A stretch of DNA of 64,000 nt. Source: Amyloporia xantha. Lineage: Eukaryota; Basidiomycota; Agaricomycetes; Polyporales; Adustoporiaceae. The DNA is taken from NCBI GenBank assembly GCA_036971615.1, contig JAYKKR010000049.1:124001-188000 (forward strand), written 5' to 3'. The notes beneath the pieces are model-generated. The model had not been told where the DNA came from. It made no database searches and worked only from the letters and a program-made list of their open reading frames with translations. Positions 1 through 12,100 of the stretch are shown piece by piece. The number at the start of each line of letters is the position of its first letter. Within the stretch, counting starts at the first letter, position 1. The position numbers and the translations under genes were made by a program.

Positions 1-1057
1 GAAGGGGGTATATCCTGGTCGAGGTGGAGGCATTGCCCGGAACGCTTATGCATTATTAGGTGGCGCCACACGCGGGCCACACGCACAAACTCGCGATATC
101 GATTCTGTGGCAAATCAGCACAATGTGGCGTAAGAGAGATTTGGCCACGTACAAGGCCACGATCGGGCAGTACATTGTCCGTCATTCTCTTGAGGGTCTC
201 GACATATTCATATGCCGGTATCTTTGACTGCAGCATGAACAAGTGAAAGTCCTTCATGAGCTGGAACGTGAAGACTGTGGCCGGCGCGGTTGTTGTGGCT
301 CCCAAGTAGCCCTCACGTGCGAGCTGCGTGAAGTTGTCGCCGTGTTTGTGGCATCGACAGAAATGAAAATTCATCTTGTGGATCCCGTTTGTGTGAACGA
401 CGACGAGAGGCTGAGGCTTCGCATCCAAAGTAAGCTCGGGGCAACAGACGCCGCTATGGCTCAGCGTCACAACCAAACCTAGATCGCTCAGCTCGATCTT
501 CTTCCAGAAAGCACCTGTCCACTCGTGGATCCAATGGTAGGGCATGTGGCGATGAGCGGCGCGGATACAGTCTGCGCATTGCGGAGGGGACTGGAAACAC
601 TCGCGACATTTGTAGACAACGCTCTCGCCGTCTTTCCCACAGCCACACCTCCCCGGTCGACTCCCGAAGCCTTCAACTTCTAATAATATATTTTCGAGGT
701 CGTCCATGCGTGCAAGGAAGTCTTGCATCATGGTAGAAGCTCTCTGTGGCGGGTGTCAATGCAGTTCCTCCTGATTAATGCACGGTGACCGACCTGATCA
801 CGGGCCAGGGGGACATAAGGTTCCCATTCTTCCTGCATGTACAAGGAAGGCGTGTCGTCCGTGGTGTCCCCCTCGATGCGTGCTCGTTTTGCAGGGCCAG
901 GGCCTTCGAGGATGACTGACTCGGTGAGACGTTCCCCGTTGATTTGGTACCGAGTGTGCTGGACCACCCGCTGCACGGGGTTTGTGAAATACTTGCCTGC
1001 CACCCGCAGGTTGGGATTCTTCGTCTTGTTCTTTTTTGGGCTGTAGGGAGTCATCAT
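1..1057 (-). CDS. KDZ-type transposase, N-terminal part (runs off the left edge)
   Basis: Two exons are readable: 1057-794, then 743-1, separated by a 50-bp GT-AG intron (744-793) that keeps the frame. The product opens with a short basic stretch (MMTPYSPKKNKTKNPN). It continues through a linker of the kind seen at KDZ transposase N-termini into a cysteine cluster (CGCGKDGE, CRECFQSPPQCADC, then HRHMPYHWIHEW), which matches the CxC2-like KDZ transposase-associated domain. It then has the conserved FQLMKDFHLFMLQSK and MTDNVLPD stretches, after which the window ends. The RNase H-like catalytic core lies outside the window, so activity cannot be judged. The start was chosen at the first methionine of the basic opening; the second ATG, three bases on, is equally possible. 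No stop or frameshift is visible in what remains. Assignment rests on motif recognition of the family. Confidence 0.8.
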
Positions 1058-1273
1058 GGACGCAGAGGAAGGAGGGACGAAATGTGGCTGAGGCGATAGG
1101 GCCCCACTTACCTCGGTCAGCCACCGCCACGCTGTGGCCTGAAGCTCTCGCCCACATGGCAGCAACAGTACAGAAAGCTTCACATTGGTAGACGTACTTT
1201 ACATAGCGATACAAAACAATTCGACAGCGGGATAATGCGGCAGGCGTGATGCAAAGCAATGAAAGTACTCCAA

Positions 1274-3431
1274 CTACGCTCCGCCAGGAGAGAGCCGGAA
1301 ACGTCGAGGAAGAATCGGCCACCTGCCGGCCTGCCTGTAAAAGGCCTCTATATAGAACTTGGCGATACGCTTCTCGACGTAGCGAAGCTGACCCTGGCCG
1401 TATTGGGAGCTCAGGCGTGGGCAGTCCCGGAGCTCTTGAGGGCAGTCCGGCCACCGGCGCATAACCACAAGCATATGGTCGAGAGTAACGGCACGGTCCC
1501 GTGGATCGTCCGCAGCGAGCCCAGCGTTGACAGCAGGCAGCGCAGGCACTTGAAGGGAATTATCGAGCGGGAAGAGGCCTTGGAGCAGAGTTTCACGAGC
1601 GACCTCCTGACTTTCTGCTACTGCTCTTCCCGTCGCCGCATGAGGCACGAGGGTGCGGTCCAGCTCGAGTAGCTCGAAACGAAAGGCGAGCTCAGATATC
1701 TCCCACATGATATCTCGCACGTCCGCTGCAGAGACATGGCTCCCAATGAGCCGCCCGAACCAAAGCAGCGACTTGAATTCCTTCTCGAGGGTCAACGTGC
1801 CTGTCGGAAAGAGCTGGCTGAGGATAGCCGTGAGCTCCGCATGACGACGTTGCGTCGCTGTCGCTTTGCCTTTGGGCGCATTCATGGCATTCTCGCCCAT
1901 ATTCAGATACTCGCGCCACATCTGCGCACCCATGTCACGCTTGATCGGTGTGGTCCGTGTGCCGAGCACTCCCAACCACGCGTTGCGCAACTTCAGCCAC
2001 GAGTTGATGTACTTATTCCGCTTGGCGTCCTTCTGCACATTGACGAATACATCGGGCGTGGGAGCCAATACTCCCATCTGTCCTTCGGATCGCGATTGAG
2101 AGTGGCCTCTTTAGCCCCCTGGACCCAGCCAGGAATAGGAGGTGATAACAATGGATGTTCCCACAGCGGTGGGTCCACGCGCACGCGGGCTTGAGTGCCC
2201 TGAGCCACGCGCTCTCGCTGCTTCATGCGTGCGCCTTGAAGGGGAGCGTCATCTGTTGAGAATCATTAGTCCGAGACCTAGATCAATGATAGATCATACA
2301 TACAAGGGCTACGAGCCGCACCAGACGAATGGCTGTGAGCGGGGACTTGGTGCTGAGAGGTCGATTGAGCAACGATTCTCGAAGGCATAGAGACCTTTGA
2401 GAGATCCGGGAAGGGAACGCGCTCGATGTCGGCGTAGACCTGCCCACAGTACCCTGCAGCTTCGAGATGCTCAACTCCGGCATTTCCAACGAATAGCGCA
2501 CTGCCGAATAGATTCCCTTGCGTGACAATATCACGCTGCACCTCGGGGCCCCAGACACTGCCTATGAATATATCCTTCTGGCTCGCGATCTGCTCGGGCA
2601 GGCGAAGGTACCAGACTGGTATGCCGGCAGCAAATAATCGTTGAACCTCATTGGGATTGTTGGAAAACGCGCCCATGGCCTGGGTATGTACTGCAGCTAC
2701 ATCACTATCAGGAGCGGCAACAGCATCTTTATTAAGATATTCCATCCAATCCAGCCAGGCCATACACTCGAGCCAAAAGCGTTGTACCGTAGTCACCTGC
2801 ATCTTGGTGTCGCGAAATGTCGCTGGGATGTCACGCAAGCGAGTGAATGCCAAACGCATGGCACTCTCGGCGTAGTTGATGCGCTTCTGCTCTACAGGGC
2901 GTGTCTCCATATATCTAGCGAGGCGCTGGCTGCAATCCGCGACCAGGGGCCGAAGGCTTTCCAATGCTCGTGAATTCAACTTCCCTAGCCCCATGAGTAC
3001 AGATTCCTCATCCGCGTCGAAATCTTCCAGCTGCGGTGTCCACCAGATTGGCATGCGAGAGTCTTGCGGATCGGACGGGCGACGCAAGACAGTGGAGAAA
3101 TGGGCAAAGCGTGCATTGAAGATTTGGGGATGCTGCATGGGGTCCTCGAGGCCGAAGCGGCCATCTTCCCGGGCAATGAGCTCAACGCGACCTAGCACAG
3201 GCTCGGGGACATAGGGTACATTCGGAGAAGTCACCACATACTTCCCATCGGGCGTCCAGCAGGCGACCATACCATCAAACCATCGCAATGTACCTGTAAA
3301 GATGTAAGTGGTTGTTGCGCCGCTGTGCGAGATATCCACTTACCGGTGCTGGTCCCAGTTTTGCATAGTTGAAACGGTTTCTTCGGCGCAGAGGCCGATG
3401 CGCACTCCGAGGGTGCTGCAAGCTCTTGCAT
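1274..3431 (-). CDS. Uncharacterised 669-aa agaricomycete protein next to a KDZ transposase
   Basis: Four exons (3431-3344, 3293-2304, 2252-2125, 2077-1274) join in frame into 2010 nt, a whole number of codons, through introns of about 47-51 bp with good donor and acceptor sites. Visible landmarks are LRWFDGMVACWTPDGKY near the N-terminus, PPIPGW before the third junction, then PDVFVNVQKDAKRNKYINSW and an MWREYL stretch. I recognise the pattern as a family common and highly expanded in mushroom genomes, often near transposons, but I know no biochemical function for it. No signal peptide, membrane segment or catalytic motif is obvious. It ends about 220 bp before the KDZ transposase on the same strand, so the two could be parts of one mobile cassette. 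Its start faces the plus-strand genes across about 1.1 kb. Confidence 0.65.
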
Positions 3432-4170
3432 GGGGCAGTATTGACCGGCTGGATGTGATTGGGCGTAATGTATACCAGTAACTACGAATAGATGGGAGCG
3501 ATCGATAAAGACTCTGAGGACGCGTAGTCTAGCAGAGCCTGCAGAACAAGGGGACGCTAAGTCTGCCTTGTTCAATAGCACGAGGGACGGTATAGTCTGC
3601 CTCGAGAGCTTCCATCATACAGGAGAACTCGTAGTTTGCTCCGTATGTAGAAGTGCGAAGAATGAAAATGAAGGCAAGACGAAACGACTTACGCGCAATG
3701 ATGTCCTTGAGAGCAAGCTGGTGCGGTTAGAGAAGTGGTTAATGAGCGAGCGTTGGTGTTACTGACCTTAGATTAGGCCGCGATGGAATGAGGAGGGACG
3801 GGGAGAGGGATGGGCGCAGAGGAAATGGCAGGGAGGAGGAATGACAGTCGGAAACGGCAGGTATGCGAATGAGTAACGGGAACTGAGTACTGAGTATTGA
3901 GCGCTCGATCGCCGAGGCTGGAAGCGCCTAATGGCTCCCGAACTTCCAAGTCCCTCCATCTCTATGCTCTCCCTGTGCCCACTGCCCCTTCCTTCGCTCG
4001 CACACTCTCCTCGCCTCCACTGCCTCCTCGCGTGATTGTGTCCTCGCCTCCATTGGACCTCCAGAAGAATGACCGTCTAAATCATGAGGCCCTGCGTCTT
4101 CGGCGCGCAGACCAGGTAAGTCCTTAGCTCAAGTACTGATACACATACTCTCCGACAGCGAAAGCAATTC

Positions 4171-4298
4171 GGTGGATAGACTAAGCGTCCTCCACCTCTA
4201 TACACCTGGATAGACTATACCGTCCTCCAGGTGTCAGCTTGCGAGCAGACTCAGCGTCCCTCGCACCGCCTGGGCAGACTATGCGTCCTCCAGGCTTC
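4171..4298. repeat. Imperfect tandem repeat, about four units of 27-37 bp
   Basis: The core GGATAGACTA..CGTCCTCCA recurs as TGGATAGACTAAGCGTCCTCC, TGGATAGACTATACCGTCCT, GCAGACTCAGCGTCC and GGGCAGACTATGCGTCCTCC. The units diverge progressively in length and sequence. Confidence 0.6.
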
Positions 4299-4471
4299 AA
4301 CCTCGCATACATTTTCGTTCTACAAACTACAAGAGCTCAATGTATCGGCCTCATCGACCGTCGCAATATCTGTCGGTATGGGCCACCAATTCCAAAGCAA
4401 TGCCAAGTCGTTATTGTTCCCGAATAGGTATGTTTGGCCACACTCATGCAGGATATGGCTCCGCTGCGGCT

Positions 4472-4480
4472 CTATAAAAT
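4472..4480 (+). promoter_or_regulatory. TATA box of the 4521 gene
   Basis: CTATAAAAT sits about 45 bp before the chosen ATG at 4521, a plausible distance for a fungal core promoter. It supports that start over later ATGs. Confidence 0.45.
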
Positions 4481-4520
4481 TCGCGCTGATACCTCAACTC
4501 CCCTCATAAACTAGCCCCCG

Positions 4521-5880
4521 ATGTCGCCGCAATCTTCCAACGAACGTGAGCGCCTCTGGACAATCCTTACTACATTCCTCCTCGAGTTTTTGCGCCCGCG
4601 CATCGTCGGCGCGCAACCTTCATATCACAACGACCACTCAGTTGTGGGTCGCGTTGACGCATGCCCTTCACTGCATAAATTCATGATCAATTCGGGTGCA
4701 CGTCGACTAGGGGATTTGGGCCACATATCCTGGGTGGTAAGTTCTTAAACATCTGCCCTCCCTCTTGTAACGGTACTAATCTTAGCCTAGTGCCTCGACT
4801 CGCGTTGCCGCGTCCCAGGCAGTAAGAACACATCGTTTATGCACCAGCCCAACGCTCAAGAACTGGCCACACTGCTCACACGCATCGGGACTCTCCAAGA
4901 TCAATCCAACAATGCTCTTAGTACCCTCGGAGTGCAGGCTCGGGCGCGACCGACATCTGTGGATGTCAAGGTGTTCTGCTGGCTCAAGGTGAGTTGGTCC
5001 CGCCTTTTCCATTCGGTTTATACTGATTCACATCCATAGGCCACGGCAGATCCTATTACGTTTACAGCGGCAGCTACTCTTTACAAGAGGGAGTGGGTCC
5101 TGAAAGTGGATTCGGTGCCAGGATGGCCGCAGCGCGGGGACGTGGCTCACAATGAATGTGGCCACTGGTGCTTGGACCTCACGTCCGTCCACCAAATCGT
5201 ATCGCCAGGTCTTTGCTGCAGAAGTCCTCTTGTACTTGGCGCCTGGCGAACCCTATAATTTCCGTCTCCCAGGCGTCGTGCAAGTCCTGCATGAGGCATT
5301 TACGGCTCTTTCTCGCGTACGCACAGTCAATTATCAGCAGATGGGAATCACGCTTGTCCCCAGCGCCCCCGTTTTCAGCCTCGACCCTGGAGTCGGATCG
5401 CACATCGACGCTACTATTCGCCCTCCTGCTCGTAGATCTTTACCGTCAAGCAACCGCTCTCCCGGCCTATCCTCAAGCCCGCTACTGCGCCCGCAGGGCT
5501 ATAGGCATGAATCCCCTGACAGCCTTCCCCCCTCATCGCCTCCCCCCACGAGCAGCCCCTCCTCATCCCCCCCTAGGCCGGACACTATCAACACCCGCAC
5601 GCAAACTCCTTCCCGGCCACGGGCGGAGAGCTCCCGCTCGATCTCACGGCGGATGCCCATCAGTTCGAGCCGCACCGCGCCCAGCGTGTCCCGCAAACGA
5701 CCCATCGTTTCTCACGGAGGGCCACCATTGGGGCCCGGTTCAACCTCTCAAGCCAAAAAACGCAAAAAGATTACAGTTGTGGATATCGATCTTACGTTAG
5801 AAGACACGGAGGAGGCTTCAGATGGTCAATCGAGCGATATAGAATATTTAGGGTCATCAAGCGACGCTCCAGCCTGGTGA
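4521..5880 (+). CDS. Uncharacterised 396-aa protein with basic/acidic C-terminal tail
   Basis: Four exons (4521-4736, 4791-4988, 5040-5208, 5273-5880) join in frame to 1191 nt. The first two introns have clean GTAAGT/GTGAGT donors. The third, GTCTTT...CTCCCAG, is weaker and is inferred because it alone links the two reading frames. The N-terminal half looks globular but matches nothing I know. The middle (about residues 215-345) is Ser/Pro/Arg-rich and probably disordered. The C-terminus has a basic patch (AKKRKK, a likely nuclear localisation signal) followed directly by TVVDIDLTLED, which resembles a SUMO-interacting motif flanked by acids. It lies on the plus arm, 363 bp before the next gene, and may belong to the KDZ element. 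Confidence 0.55.
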
Positions 5881-6044
5881 GGGCATTCAAGCCGCGTAGC
5901 GTCGCATAATAGATTTTCGTCGTCATGTTAGCGGCTTGGTTCAATGGAAACAATACGCTCAACCACATTGGCACCCAAACGTACAAAGCATTAGTAGGGC
6001 CCCCCTTGAAACGGGCACAGAACAATGACGCGCCAAGAAAATCA

Positions 6045-6164
6045 GGCCACAGGCTTTGAATTACCCGCGTAGTCTGATCAAGCCACACCAGCGAATACAA
6101 TGCGGGCCACAGGCTTTGAATTACCCGCGTAGTTTGATCAAGCCACGCCAACGAATACAAGGCG
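6045..6164. repeat. Two direct tandem copies of a 60-bp unit
   Basis: GGCCACAGGCTTTGAATTAC and the following ~40 bp are repeated with a period of exactly 60 bp and only a few substitutions. The pair lies in the promoter region of the 6243 gene. Confidence 0.8.
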
Positions 6165-6190
6165 AGCGCCACCACAGATAGCTCCTGGCC

Positions 6191-6197
6191 ATATAAG
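6191..6197 (+). promoter_or_regulatory. TATA-like element of the 6243 gene
   Basis: ATATAAG lies about 46 bp before the ATG at 6243, nearly the same spacing as in the upstream gene. Confidence 0.4.
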
Positions 6198-6242
6198 AGA
6201 GGCTTTCCAGGTGCCGCGCGTATTCCTCGCTCCACCTCCGTT

Positions 6243-8540
6243 ATGTCTCGCACGCAGCATGAACTGCAACAGCTGGTCGCTTTGCAAGGCCACGCTCGAG
6301 ACTTCCTCACTGAGCGCATTCCGCGTTACCTCGCCCATGACGGTACCCCGAAGACCAACATTACCAAGGTGATATGCGAGGAATTCGTGGATTTTTTCGA
6401 TCTCGCCAATCGCAAGCTGGCCGATGGCGAGGAGAGCCGGCCCCTTGACGGCTTGATAATCAACAAAGAACCGGCCACACAGCCTACACTGCGAAGGGTG
6501 CGCATTCATGTTGCTTTCCTTTGAATTATACTAATCGTTGCCACAGGCAATTGATAGGTGGTACAAGAACAATGCCGGCCCCAATAGCAAGTACGTGAAG
6601 AAGATTGCCTCTGCCTCTGGTACTCAGCAGGCCACATCGGGACGCGGCGGGCCTACCACGTCCACACAGCTCAAGCGATGCACGGCGCGGGCGGTTTTGT
6701 CAAACGCCATGCCGAGGAGTTGAGGCTGGAAACCCAATTGCGCCGTGAAGCGGCAGGAGATCCAGCGACAATGAACGGGGCCCATTGGCAGGCTGTGACG
6801 AAGGAAAGATGGGAGGCCGCGGATGTTGACGAGTTAGCATCGTGTCAGGCAGAGGCAGCGGAGGTCAACGCGCGTAATGACGAGGAGCCGGACGAAGCGG
6901 AAATTTTCAGGTATGTAGGTACCCGCCCTGCTGGTGTTCTATACTAACTGCTCTACAGCAATCAAGACCAGCTTATGGAGCTGGTTCACGACAAGCTGAG
7001 CGCTCTAGTGGGCCACGGGAGGGGACAAGTGGGAGATGTCGTCTTTCACGTCTTGTTCGCGGTGAAAGGGCCGGGGATGTTGTTGTTGCCGGCAAGTAAG
7101 TACACGGGTCGAGAACCCTTCATATCTGTGACTAAACGATGAACATAGTATATCTATCAGTAACGAGCAAGCGAGTGTTGCCGACTCGATGTCTGGCACC
7201 CGGACTACAGCAAGGCGTTAGTAAATCCTTTCGCCGAATGGGCGACAGCGATGCTCCTTGGTAGGCCGGTTTTCAGTAGCGCCACTTGTCCGCTCACTTA
7301 TGATTCCTGCAGAGGCCGACAAAAGAGCTCTCCGTGTCACCGAGACGGACGGACATCCCCAACTACCACACGTCAATCTGGACGACCTCACGAATCGCGA
7401 CATTGCTCGATTACTGCATGACTACTTGGTCAAGCTCTGGGGTAAGTCATTCGCTCTGTACTGTATCAATCACAGAATCTAATTCTTCCGCACAGTACAT
7501 GGCCTACCACCGGGGCGGGGTTTCGTACCGATGCCTTGGGAGGCCCTTACTTCGTCAGACTCTAACGCTTACCTCGATCCGATCCGACTGCCCCCCGGCT
7601 TCGTATTTCGCATGCCTGAGAAACTGGGCCGCGCGGCGCAAGACCTGTACCAGCATATCCTAGATGGTCAAGGTGAAAATGCAACCCTTGCCGAGACGTC
7701 AAGATTCCGTTTCAATTATCCCGATTCCCTATTCAAGGCGGCAGGCAAGCTCCGCGCTCTCGGCCCAACAACTCCCCGGCGTGAGCGTACAAGGCCATTC
7801 ATGCCATCGCCACGGAAGAATGCTCGCCCACCTGACGCCGTGCATGACAGCCCGGCAGCGTTGGTCCGACCACCGTCACCGCAATCCTCCGATGAGCATG
7901 TAGATCCCTCGATGCCATCCACTCCGAGTCGGCCGCGCGTTTCGTCCACCTCGCTGGCTGTGTTATCTTCAGCCACACCACGACCTCGCCCACGCCCAGA
8001 CGTCGAAAGCGCATCGAGTCACCCGATCCGTCGGCGGAGGCTAATCCTCCAGCAGGTGTGACGATGCACGCCGATGATTCCATAGAACATGCCGTCCAGG
8101 CCGGACCTACTGATGAGGGACAGGCAGAGCTGGTAGCGGAAGAGCTTCCGGACCCTCCGGCCCACACACTGGCAGAAGGCAACGACGTGATTGCGGCAGA
8201 GCAGCCGGAATCTAGGCGTTCAAAGAGAGTCGGGACAGGGACGCGTCAGGTCGGGGACAGTGCGGGTGGTGTGGGGAGCCGCAGCGCTGAAGAAGTGGTG
8301 GAAGAGGAACCAAAAACGACCACGCGTAAGAAGCGCAAGGGGTGAGCATCGCGGCCCATGATTCCGGCGTGTGGCTGAGCTATTTGCGTACAGAAACCCT
8401 GGTCCCATTTCGCAGAGGGTCACCCGCAGCGTGGTGGCAATGAAGCAGACCACACCCAGGTGAGTTCGCGCTGCACACGCGCTGGTTCATATTATTAACA
8501 TTGTTCCCGCAGAACGCGCGCCAACAAGAGAAAGAAGTAG
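6243..8540 (+). CDS. Uncharacterised multi-exon protein of a KDZ-neighbourhood family
   Basis: About ten exons: 6243-6497, 6547-6619, 6670-6910, 6959-7095, ~7168-7260, 7313-7441, 7496-~7961, ~8000-8341, 8394-8459, 8513-8540, with introns of about 50 bp. The frame is continuous at each junction except two that I could only approximate: the acceptor near 7167 and a short intron near 7962-7999. Landmarks are AIDRWYKNN after exon 1, NPFAEWATAMLL and PHVNLDDLTNRDIARLLHDY in the middle, a Pro/Ser/Arg-rich region, and a very basic end (RKKRKG, then RTRANKRKK). The order 'DRW motif, FxxWA, DLTxxDIRxLLxDY' matches a large uncharacterised agaricomycete family that I have met beside KDZ transposases. 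Function is unknown. The basic tail suggests a nuclear, perhaps nucleic-acid-binding, protein. It sits upstream of a KDZ transposase on the same strand. Confidence 0.6.
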
Positions 8541-9196
8541 TAGTTAGTGTGAGTCGATTTCTAGTCGGTTTATACCCTTATGTTCATGCTATCTTTGTAG
8601 TTTCTCATGTAAAGATTTGGCTGGATGATAATTATATTTTCGTTTATGTATACGCGGTGTGCCTGCGCCAGAGGCTCGTGAGAACGGCGCTGGTGCCGAC
8701 AAGAATCGACGCTGATATCAGACAATGCGAATGTCGAGACGGGCCGCTAGTAACCGAACAATCTGATATAATAGGTTTCAATCAGCCACAATCTTAGGGT
8801 ATGTGCTTGAGCCACATTGTATCCTACAATGTGCTCATCTGATTTAATCTGATTCAGCCATAGACTTGAAGAGATAGTGGTCCCATCTGAATACCTGTTA
8901 ATTGGATTTAATCTGACAGGTGGTATGCACTGTAGTCTTTCCAATTTAATCTGATTCCTACTGGTATTGTCAAGGACTTCCATTGTATGCTACTATTACT
9001 GGTACATGTGTATTAAACCTGATTTAATCCAATTTACCTTTCCATAAATGCTATGTGTGATACTATCATACCATCACACATCTCATTAAACATGATTTAA
9101 TTCAGCGGAAATCCGATTCTGAGAAGGGCAATCCTCATCCAATCCAACCTTCTAGAGAAGGGGATGATTAATCATTTCTGCTGATATGACTGGAAC
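8541..9196. repeat. AT-rich spacer with five copies of a GATTTAATCTGATT motif
   Basis: There is no gene here. The block is clearly AT-richer than its surroundings and carries the motif near 8841, 8903, 8943, 9021 and 9093 (last copies diverged). It also has small inverted repeats: CACATTGTA/TACAATGTG at about 8813-8833, and GTGTGAT/ATCACAC at about 9056-9080. Clustered short repeats just inside an element end are known for several DNA transposons. This block ends where the truncated KDZ reading frame begins. Confidence 0.55.
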
Positions 9197-12100
9197 ATGC
9201 TGCGCGACTTTCATCTCCTCTCATTGCAAGCGCAGGTCAACGCGCATGACTACTTCACCTTCTTACGCCGCAGCACGGACAATGTTTTCCCGGAGAACGT
9301 CAAGGTGAATTCATTGGGAACTGCTACAGTGATATTACCCTGACATCCCGCCAGGACCGCTACCGGGAATTCATGACGGCTATGCGAGAATTCACGTTCG
9401 CGCGCGCCGTGAAACGTGCTGGTATCGAGGCCCAGCGCGATCTGCCTGCGGGCAGTCTTGCTGTATTATGTCCTGCATGTCCGCAACCTGGAATCAACAT
9501 GGATGCCAATTGGAAACAACGGCCCAGAGAATCACAGTTAAGATGATGGCTATCCTCCAGGTGAAAATGAACTCAAAGAGTATTAGATACCTCGATGCGC
9601 TTTTCCACACCGTGGATGGAAACTTTCATCAAAATCAACGGGATAAGGCCAGTGATCCTGATGATTTCCCCTTGAGCCTCGGAGCGGGGTATTTCGCGAA
9701 TGAGAAGGACTTCGAGGACTATCAGAAATACCTGGGCCCAATGGAAGCTGAGGTGAATACTAGAGTAATGCCGCGTGTGATTCTGTACTGATTGCGGTTG
9801 GTAGCCTAGTACATGTCACAAATTTGGGGCAATGGGCTATGGTAGTTACTGGGGCAAGGTCTCGGGGACAGTGGGTCTGTCATGCGCGAGACATATGTTC
9901 GTGTTGCCGGGTGGGGGAGTCGATTTGCAAAAGGGAGAACGGTAAGCGCCAGTCACAGAGTACAAGGAACACCGAATTCACGATGAGTTTAGCTTTGCTA
10001 ATGTGGACTTTGCGATGCTGTCGGGGCTGCAGCGCTGGATGCAGCTACTGGTCCACGTCAGCGGCTACGACATCAACTGTCAATACAGGATCAATTTCGC
10101 ATCGCGCATGGCCTGGTTCCGGCGCACGGTGTCCAACCTGCGATCGATTCAACTCACGTTCTTCCCGTGGACGTTGATAGGCGCCAAGCCCCTCTGGGCC
10201 CCGATAGAGCTCTTTTCGGCAATCGCATCCCGCCCGGCACTTCGGCTCAACGCTCAAAGCCTTCGATTTCGTCTTCGACGTCCTTCGATGCTACGCACGT
10301 GACCTCCGATGCTCAGTACCCCTCGACGCTCTTCGACGTCTTCGACCGTTCGCTATGCTTGCTCGAAGCTCGGCGCGGTCGTTCCGAGGCCTCGCCCTTA
10401 GATCCTAGGCCATCTCCCGCATTCGGCGGACAATGGGGCCACTCGACGCCGCTCGTACAGCGCATGCATCGCTTCGTGCCACACCGACGCGTCCGGTCTT
10501 TCCCGATTAGGTATCGAGCCTCGCGGAGTGCCTTCGACGACGGATACCGGTCCGAAGTGTCTCGTATGTTTCTCTTCATCTCCGCGTACGGCATGACGTC
10601 ACTCTACCGATGGCCTCGATACGTGCCACTCGGTGAGGCGGACTCGTGTAGGACAATGCAAAGCCACTCGTACTAGTGTGCCACTCTCGATAGTCGTAGC
10701 GTTCTCTTTCGTAGTATAAAACATGTTGTATTTCTCTCTCAAACACAAGTTCCTTTTCCCCCTCGAGTTCAGAGCTCATAAGTCGAGTTCGCCCTGCGTC
10801 TAAAGTCTTCTACTGCGTTCACTGCGTCACTTCGTCTGCGCTGCGTTTACTTCGAAACCTCGTCACTGCGTCTGTTCGTCGATACCGTCTCAACGAACCT
10901 TTGATCCTACGATCGCCTTCGATTACCATCGAAGAACTGCGTTGCGCCTCGAACCGCGTTCTAGCTAAGTCCTCCCTCTCGAAGCATTTCTATTCCTTCT
11001 ACAATACATCGAAGGGCTCTATCGAGCTTCGATTGTCTCTACCGATCCCCGCTAACTACCCCAGCCTTCGAGTAGCTTCGACGACGTGTCGAGCTACATC
11101 GTAAGTTTCCCTAGCATTCGTACCATCTTCGAAGGCGTTTCTCGTGTTCACTCGAACCGCGGGACACCTTGCTGCTAACTCCCCTCATCACTAGACTATA
11201 ATCCGTCTCTCTAGTCCCTTTAGGTCGCACCCAGGTTAGGGGTTAGGGTTTCGTAGGTCGTATCAACGTTGGCCGCAGTGGGCAAGTTTCACTTGCCAGC
11301 ACATACAGCGTCGTGCCGCTACAAATTTTCTTATTATTGGCTCCCGGGAATGGGCATGACTGACGGAGAAGCTCCGGAGCGGATCTGGGCAACTTTGAAC
11401 GCTTTGGGTGCGCGCACCCGGGAAATGTCAGCCGGTCATCGTCATGACGTGATCAACGATCATCACTCAGACATGAACGTGAGACGAGTGCATGGTATTG
11501 GTATGTGGTCTCTCACATCGAGATGCAAATAGCTGACAGGCGACGTCAGGGAGGCAGCTGGCGCAGAAATATCGACAGGCCGTTGAGCAAGCGGGCGTGG
11601 CGCAAGAACATTTACGCAAAGTTGAAGCGGGGATAAGCGCAGAGAAGCTCACGGCTTGGAGGGCAGCCGAACACGAATGGCAGATGAAGATAGTGCACAT
11701 CGAGAATCACAAAGACATTGACAACCCGTATGAACCCCGGAAGGAAAATGGTACGCCGGTCACTGCAACCGCGAGGTGTTGAATTAACAGACACCCAGTG
11801 CTCACGCAGAAAGAGATCTTGGGCCACTTGAATCAGGATGCGGGCGAAGAGGGCAGTGGGATGTCGGGATTAGTTGGGGCGATCGAGGAGGGAATAGAGT
11901 TGCAAGAACTGAGGTAAGCCATGGCCCAATGGCGTGCATCGTGTGCTCACCGTTCATACAGGGGCAGCTTACTAAAGGATCTGGGGAAGCGTGAAGATGG
12001 TGAAGGGGTGCCAGCAGACGTGTGGGAACAGAAGCAACGCTTTGAGACCCGGTTTGATGCATGGCAGGAGCTGTATGAGTGCTACGTGACTCCGATTGTG

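Larger units (their letters stand above)
3432..4520. other. Divergent intergenic region
   Basis: This 1.1-kb gap separates the minus-strand KDZ arm from the plus-strand arm. I see no gene in it. Its only recognisable content is a short imperfect tandem repeat (4171-4298) and a TATA box just before the plus-strand gene. Confidence 0.5.

Noticed and set aside
11236..11252. TTAGGGGTTAGGG inside the solo-LTR-like element as a telomere relic
   Set aside because: Only two units; chance or LTR sequence is sufficient.
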